A DNA stretch of 8,619 bases from Balneola sp. (lineage in GTDB: Bacteria > Bacteroidota > Rhodothermia > Balneolales > Balneolaceae), in assembly GCA_002730655.1 (NCBI GenBank), contig PCAT01000105.1, positions 1-8,619 on the forward strand. The letters run 5' to 3'. The translations under genes and the position numbers were made by a program. This document shows, one piece after another, positions 6,930 to 8,619 of this stretch (position 1 is its first letter; each line of letters starts with the position of its first letter). The notes under the pieces are model-generated. The model was not told where the DNA came from. It did not search any database and saw only the letters and a program-made list of their open reading frames with translations.

Positions 6930-6949
6930 GCCGAGTCCAAAGGTTGACA

Positions 6950-6962
6950 GTTTTTGATATCT
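6950..6962 (-). promoter_or_regulatory. Candidate TATA box for pgk operon
   Basis: On the minus strand AGATATCAAAAAC is centred about 27 bases upstream of the pgk ATG, the spacing expected if transcription starts at or next to the start codon. No SD is present, in keeping with leaderless translation. A second AT-rich stretch further up (CTAAATAAA, about 7001-7009 on the minus strand) is an alternative that would give a leader of roughly 45 bases. Confidence 0.4.
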
Positions 6963-7010
6963 TCTCGATTTCGCCAGTGAAGAGGAATGCGAAATGTAAT
7001 TTATTTAGAG

Positions 7011-7019
7011 GATATATAG
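7011..7019 (+). promoter_or_regulatory. Candidate TATA box for M24 peptidase gene
   Basis: GATATATAG lies 36-44 bases before the ATG at 7055. With the usual ~25-base TATA-to-start distance this predicts a leader of about 10-15 bases with no SD. It sits in the 125-base divergent gap (6930-7054) shared with pgk; the box is nearly symmetric, so it could also serve the minus strand. Confidence 0.45.
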
Positions 7020-7054
7020 TTACAGTTTTTCAACACTAAGCTTCAGCCGCCTAC

Positions 7055-8329
7055 ATGGCGTCTTGGTCAGTAGAAGATATGTCTGGACCCGATGGTGAGG
7101 ATTGGCGCGTTCCTGTAAAGGAACTTGAAGCAAGACTAGAACGCCTAAGTCAAAGACTTGCGAGAGCAGAAATATCAGGAGCGTTGATTCAAAACCCCGT
7201 TGATTTATACTATTATGCCGGTGGTAGACAGAATGGTGCTTTATTTGTTCCAGCTGCAAATTCAAATGCTAGTATTCACCAAAATGGAGACGGCGCACGA
7301 TTCTTTGTAAGGCGTTCAGTAAGCCGGGCTGAATTTGAAGCTGGAGGAGACGACGCTCCATTGAAAGTAGAGAAATTTCCTAGTCTGAGTGTCTTTGCTG
7401 AAACATTGTCCAACATTGGCCTTGAACAAGCGCCGGGATTACAAGATGGCGAAATTCCAGCAGATTTCGCCCAAAAGTTTCGCAGTGTCCTAGCACCGCT
7501 TGGGGACGCGACAGATTGTACTCAAGTGATTCACAGTCAGCGAGAGGTAAAATCGGATTGGGAAATAAGCATGATGCGAGAGGGTGCAAAAATCCAGGAA
7601 CAAATGTTTGAGTCAGTTGAAAAATCGATAAAACTTGGCGTAACAGAGTTAGAGATAGTTGCTGCCGCTGAGGAGGTTAGCCGTCGTAACGGGTTTGGGG
7701 GCAACGTTCAGATGAGGAGATTTCCTCTTCAATGTGACAGAGCAGTGATAGTATCTGGTAGAGCAGGAGGAATACCTTCGTTCTTCGATTCTGCAATTGG
7801 TGGTACAGGTGCACATCCATTAGCGGGCATGGGTTCTGGTTTCAATAAACTACAAGCAAACCAGCCAATTTTAGTTGACTTGGTTCATGTACATCGAGGT
7901 TACGTAGTTGACGCTACTAGGATGTATAGTATTGGTGAATTGCTAGAACCTTGGGATCAAAGACTGTCCGATATGATAGAAGTTAGCGACAGAGTAGTTA
8001 CTTCCTTAGGCCGTGGCGATGATTGTTCTAAGGCTTGGGAAATAGGTTCCCAGTTAGCTGAATCGATGGGACATAGCGAGCACCTGATGGGTATGAAGCC
8101 AGACCAAAGTAAATTTCTCGGTCATTCAGTCGGTCTTCAATTGGATGAATCACCAGTTGTTGCGAAAGGGTTTGACAGGCCACTGGAAAATAACGGAGTA
8201 ATGGCGATTGAGCCTAAATTAGTATATTCAGATGGCAGTATTGGGATAGAAGACACTTGGCTTCAAACCAGTAAAGGTATGGAACGATTAACCCTTGACG
8301 CAAATAATACATGGCTAACTCTTTGCTAA
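7055..8329 (+). CDS. M24-family metallopeptidase (Xaa-Pro aminopeptidase/prolidase-like)
   Basis: Probable cytosolic dinuclear-metal peptidase removing or splitting Xaa-Pro bonds. The N-terminal creatinase-like domain (~35-165) starts with a charged helix, followed by ALIQNPVDLYYYAGG (43-57). The pita-bread domain (~168-415) keeps all five metal ligands: D275 (LVDL), D286 (VDATRM), H357 (LGHSVG), E386 (AIEPK) and E399 (GIEDT). Length of 424 is normal. Two accessory histidines of classical prolidases look replaced: the HExP site reads LDESP (363-367) and the ALPHG loop reads GAHPLAG (252-258). This matches an M24 subgroup I recall from archaea and other prokaryotes, whose substrates are unsettled, so the exact activity is open. 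No SD; likely short leader from the TATA-like box at 7011. The next gene starts 31 bases downstream. Confidence 0.9.
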   Translation: MASWSVEDMSGPDGEDWRVPVKELEARLERLSQRLARAEISGALIQNPVDLYYYAGGRQNGALFVPAANSNASIHQNGDGARFFVRRSVSRAEFEAGGDDAPLKVEKFPSLSVFAETLSNIGLEQAPGLQDGEIPADFAQKFRSVLAPLGDATDCTQVIHSQREVKSDWEISMMREGAKIQEQMFESVEKSIKLGVTELEIVAAAEEVSRRNGFGGNVQMRRFPLQCDRAVIVSGRAGGIPSFFDSAIGGTGAHPLAGMGSGFNKLQANQPILVDLVHVHRGYVVDATRMYSIGELLEPWDQRLSDMIEVSDRVVTSLGRGDDCSKAWEIGSQLAESMGHSEHLMGMKPDQSKFLGHSVGLQLDESPVVAKGFDRPLENNGVMAIEPKLVYSDGSIGIEDTWLQTSKGMERLTLDANNTWLTLC

Positions 8330-8349
8330 AAATCAAAAGCATCCAATGT

Positions 8350-8356
8350 AAGGAGG
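8350..8356 (+). promoter_or_regulatory. Strong Shine-Dalgarno for histone-like gene
   Basis: AAGGAGG ends 4 bases before the ATG at 8361. It is the strongest SD in the window and fixes the start of the last gene. It points to SD-led translation, probably of a message shared with the M24 gene. Confidence 0.75.
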
Positions 8357-8360
8357 CATT

Positions 8361-8619
8361 ATGCCGGCTAAGCCGTATTCCCCTGGCCATATTGGAGCAG
8401 TTGCTGCAAACTATACTCAAATGAGAATCTCAGGAGCGGTTAAACAACAGCTTGTCGAACTTCTATGCGAGGAATTAGACCGCTTAGTGCCACAGATGGA
8501 GTCTGAAACACTTGCTCAAGACCCCGAAAGAAAAACTCTCGATGATCCTAATCGTACTCGGCTAAACTATAATCGCACTAGAGAATTGATGATTGATAGA
8601 ATCTCCAACATAGAATCAG
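8361..8619 (+). CDS. Probable histone-fold DNA-binding protein (3' partial)
   Basis: The frame is open for 86 codons to the right edge with no stop. The order of features matches archaeal histones. Residues 8-21 (PGHIGAVAANYTQM) correspond to helix 1 (API-G-RI...). R22-I23-S24 matches the R-V-S loop 1. A long amphipathic helix (25-56, with LVELLCEELDRL) matches helix 2, and R57-K58-T59-L60 matches the RKTI loop 2. D61/D62 and a further helix follow. HMfB-like proteins have 33 residues between loop-1 Ser and the end of RKT; here there are 35. Oddities are a proline (P44) in the middle of helix 2, a DPNRTRLNYNR stretch replacing the usual AEDI helix 3, and an extension beyond the normal ~67 residues. 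The gene is well supported by its SD; the histone assignment is inference from motif spacing and could be another small helical protein. Confidence 0.78.
   Translation, partial: MPAKPYSPGHIGAVAANYTQMRISGAVKQQLVELLCEELDRLVPQMESETLAQDPERKTLDDPNRTRLNYNRTRELMIDRISNIES

Overview
The window looks like chromosomal DNA of a planktonic euryarchaeon, most likely Marine Group II (Poseidoniales) or a close Thermoplasmatota relative. This rests on an archaeal-type phosphoglycerate kinase, AT-rich TATA-like boxes with little or no leader, mixed Shine-Dalgarno and leaderless starts, a very large single-pass surface protein with Ig/FN3-like repeats and a strongly charged cytoplasmic tail, and a probable histone-fold protein at the right edge. 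The lineage is an inference from gene content; no rRNA or other phylogenetic marker is present. The DNA is tightly packed, with no gene-free stretch over 130 bases. I see no tRNA, rRNA, CRISPR array, insertion sequence or attachment site.

Layout: (1) 2-2614 (+) is the C-terminal 870 residues of a large membrane-anchored surface protein whose beginning lies outside the window. (2) 2664-3824 (+) is a CAX-type Ca2+/H+ antiporter, followed 10 bases later by (3) 3835-4368 (+), a small two-helix membrane protein with an external domain. It has a TTG start and an SD that begins at the antiporter stop codon. (4) 4369-5628 (-) is an amidohydrolase of the MTA/SAH-deaminase type. It lies 38 bases downstream of (5) 5667-6929 (-), phosphoglycerate kinase, so the two probably form a pgk-deaminase operon. 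Its stop codon abuts the stop of gene 3 with no base between. (6) 7055-8329 (+) is an M24-family metallopeptidase-like protein, divergent from pgk across a 125-base promoter region. (7) 8361-8619 (+) is the first 86 codons of a protein whose sequence pattern matches the archaeal histone fold, preceded by a strong SD.

Functionally the window mixes central carbon metabolism (pgk), nucleoside/methyl-cycle salvage (deaminase), peptide turnover (M24), cation homeostasis (CAX plus a possible partner), cell-surface structure and possibly chromatin. I do not see a clearly new multi-gene system. The points most worth following up are the divergent histone-like gene, the antiporter-coupled small membrane protein, and the surface protein with a polyampholytic, basic-ended intracellular tail.
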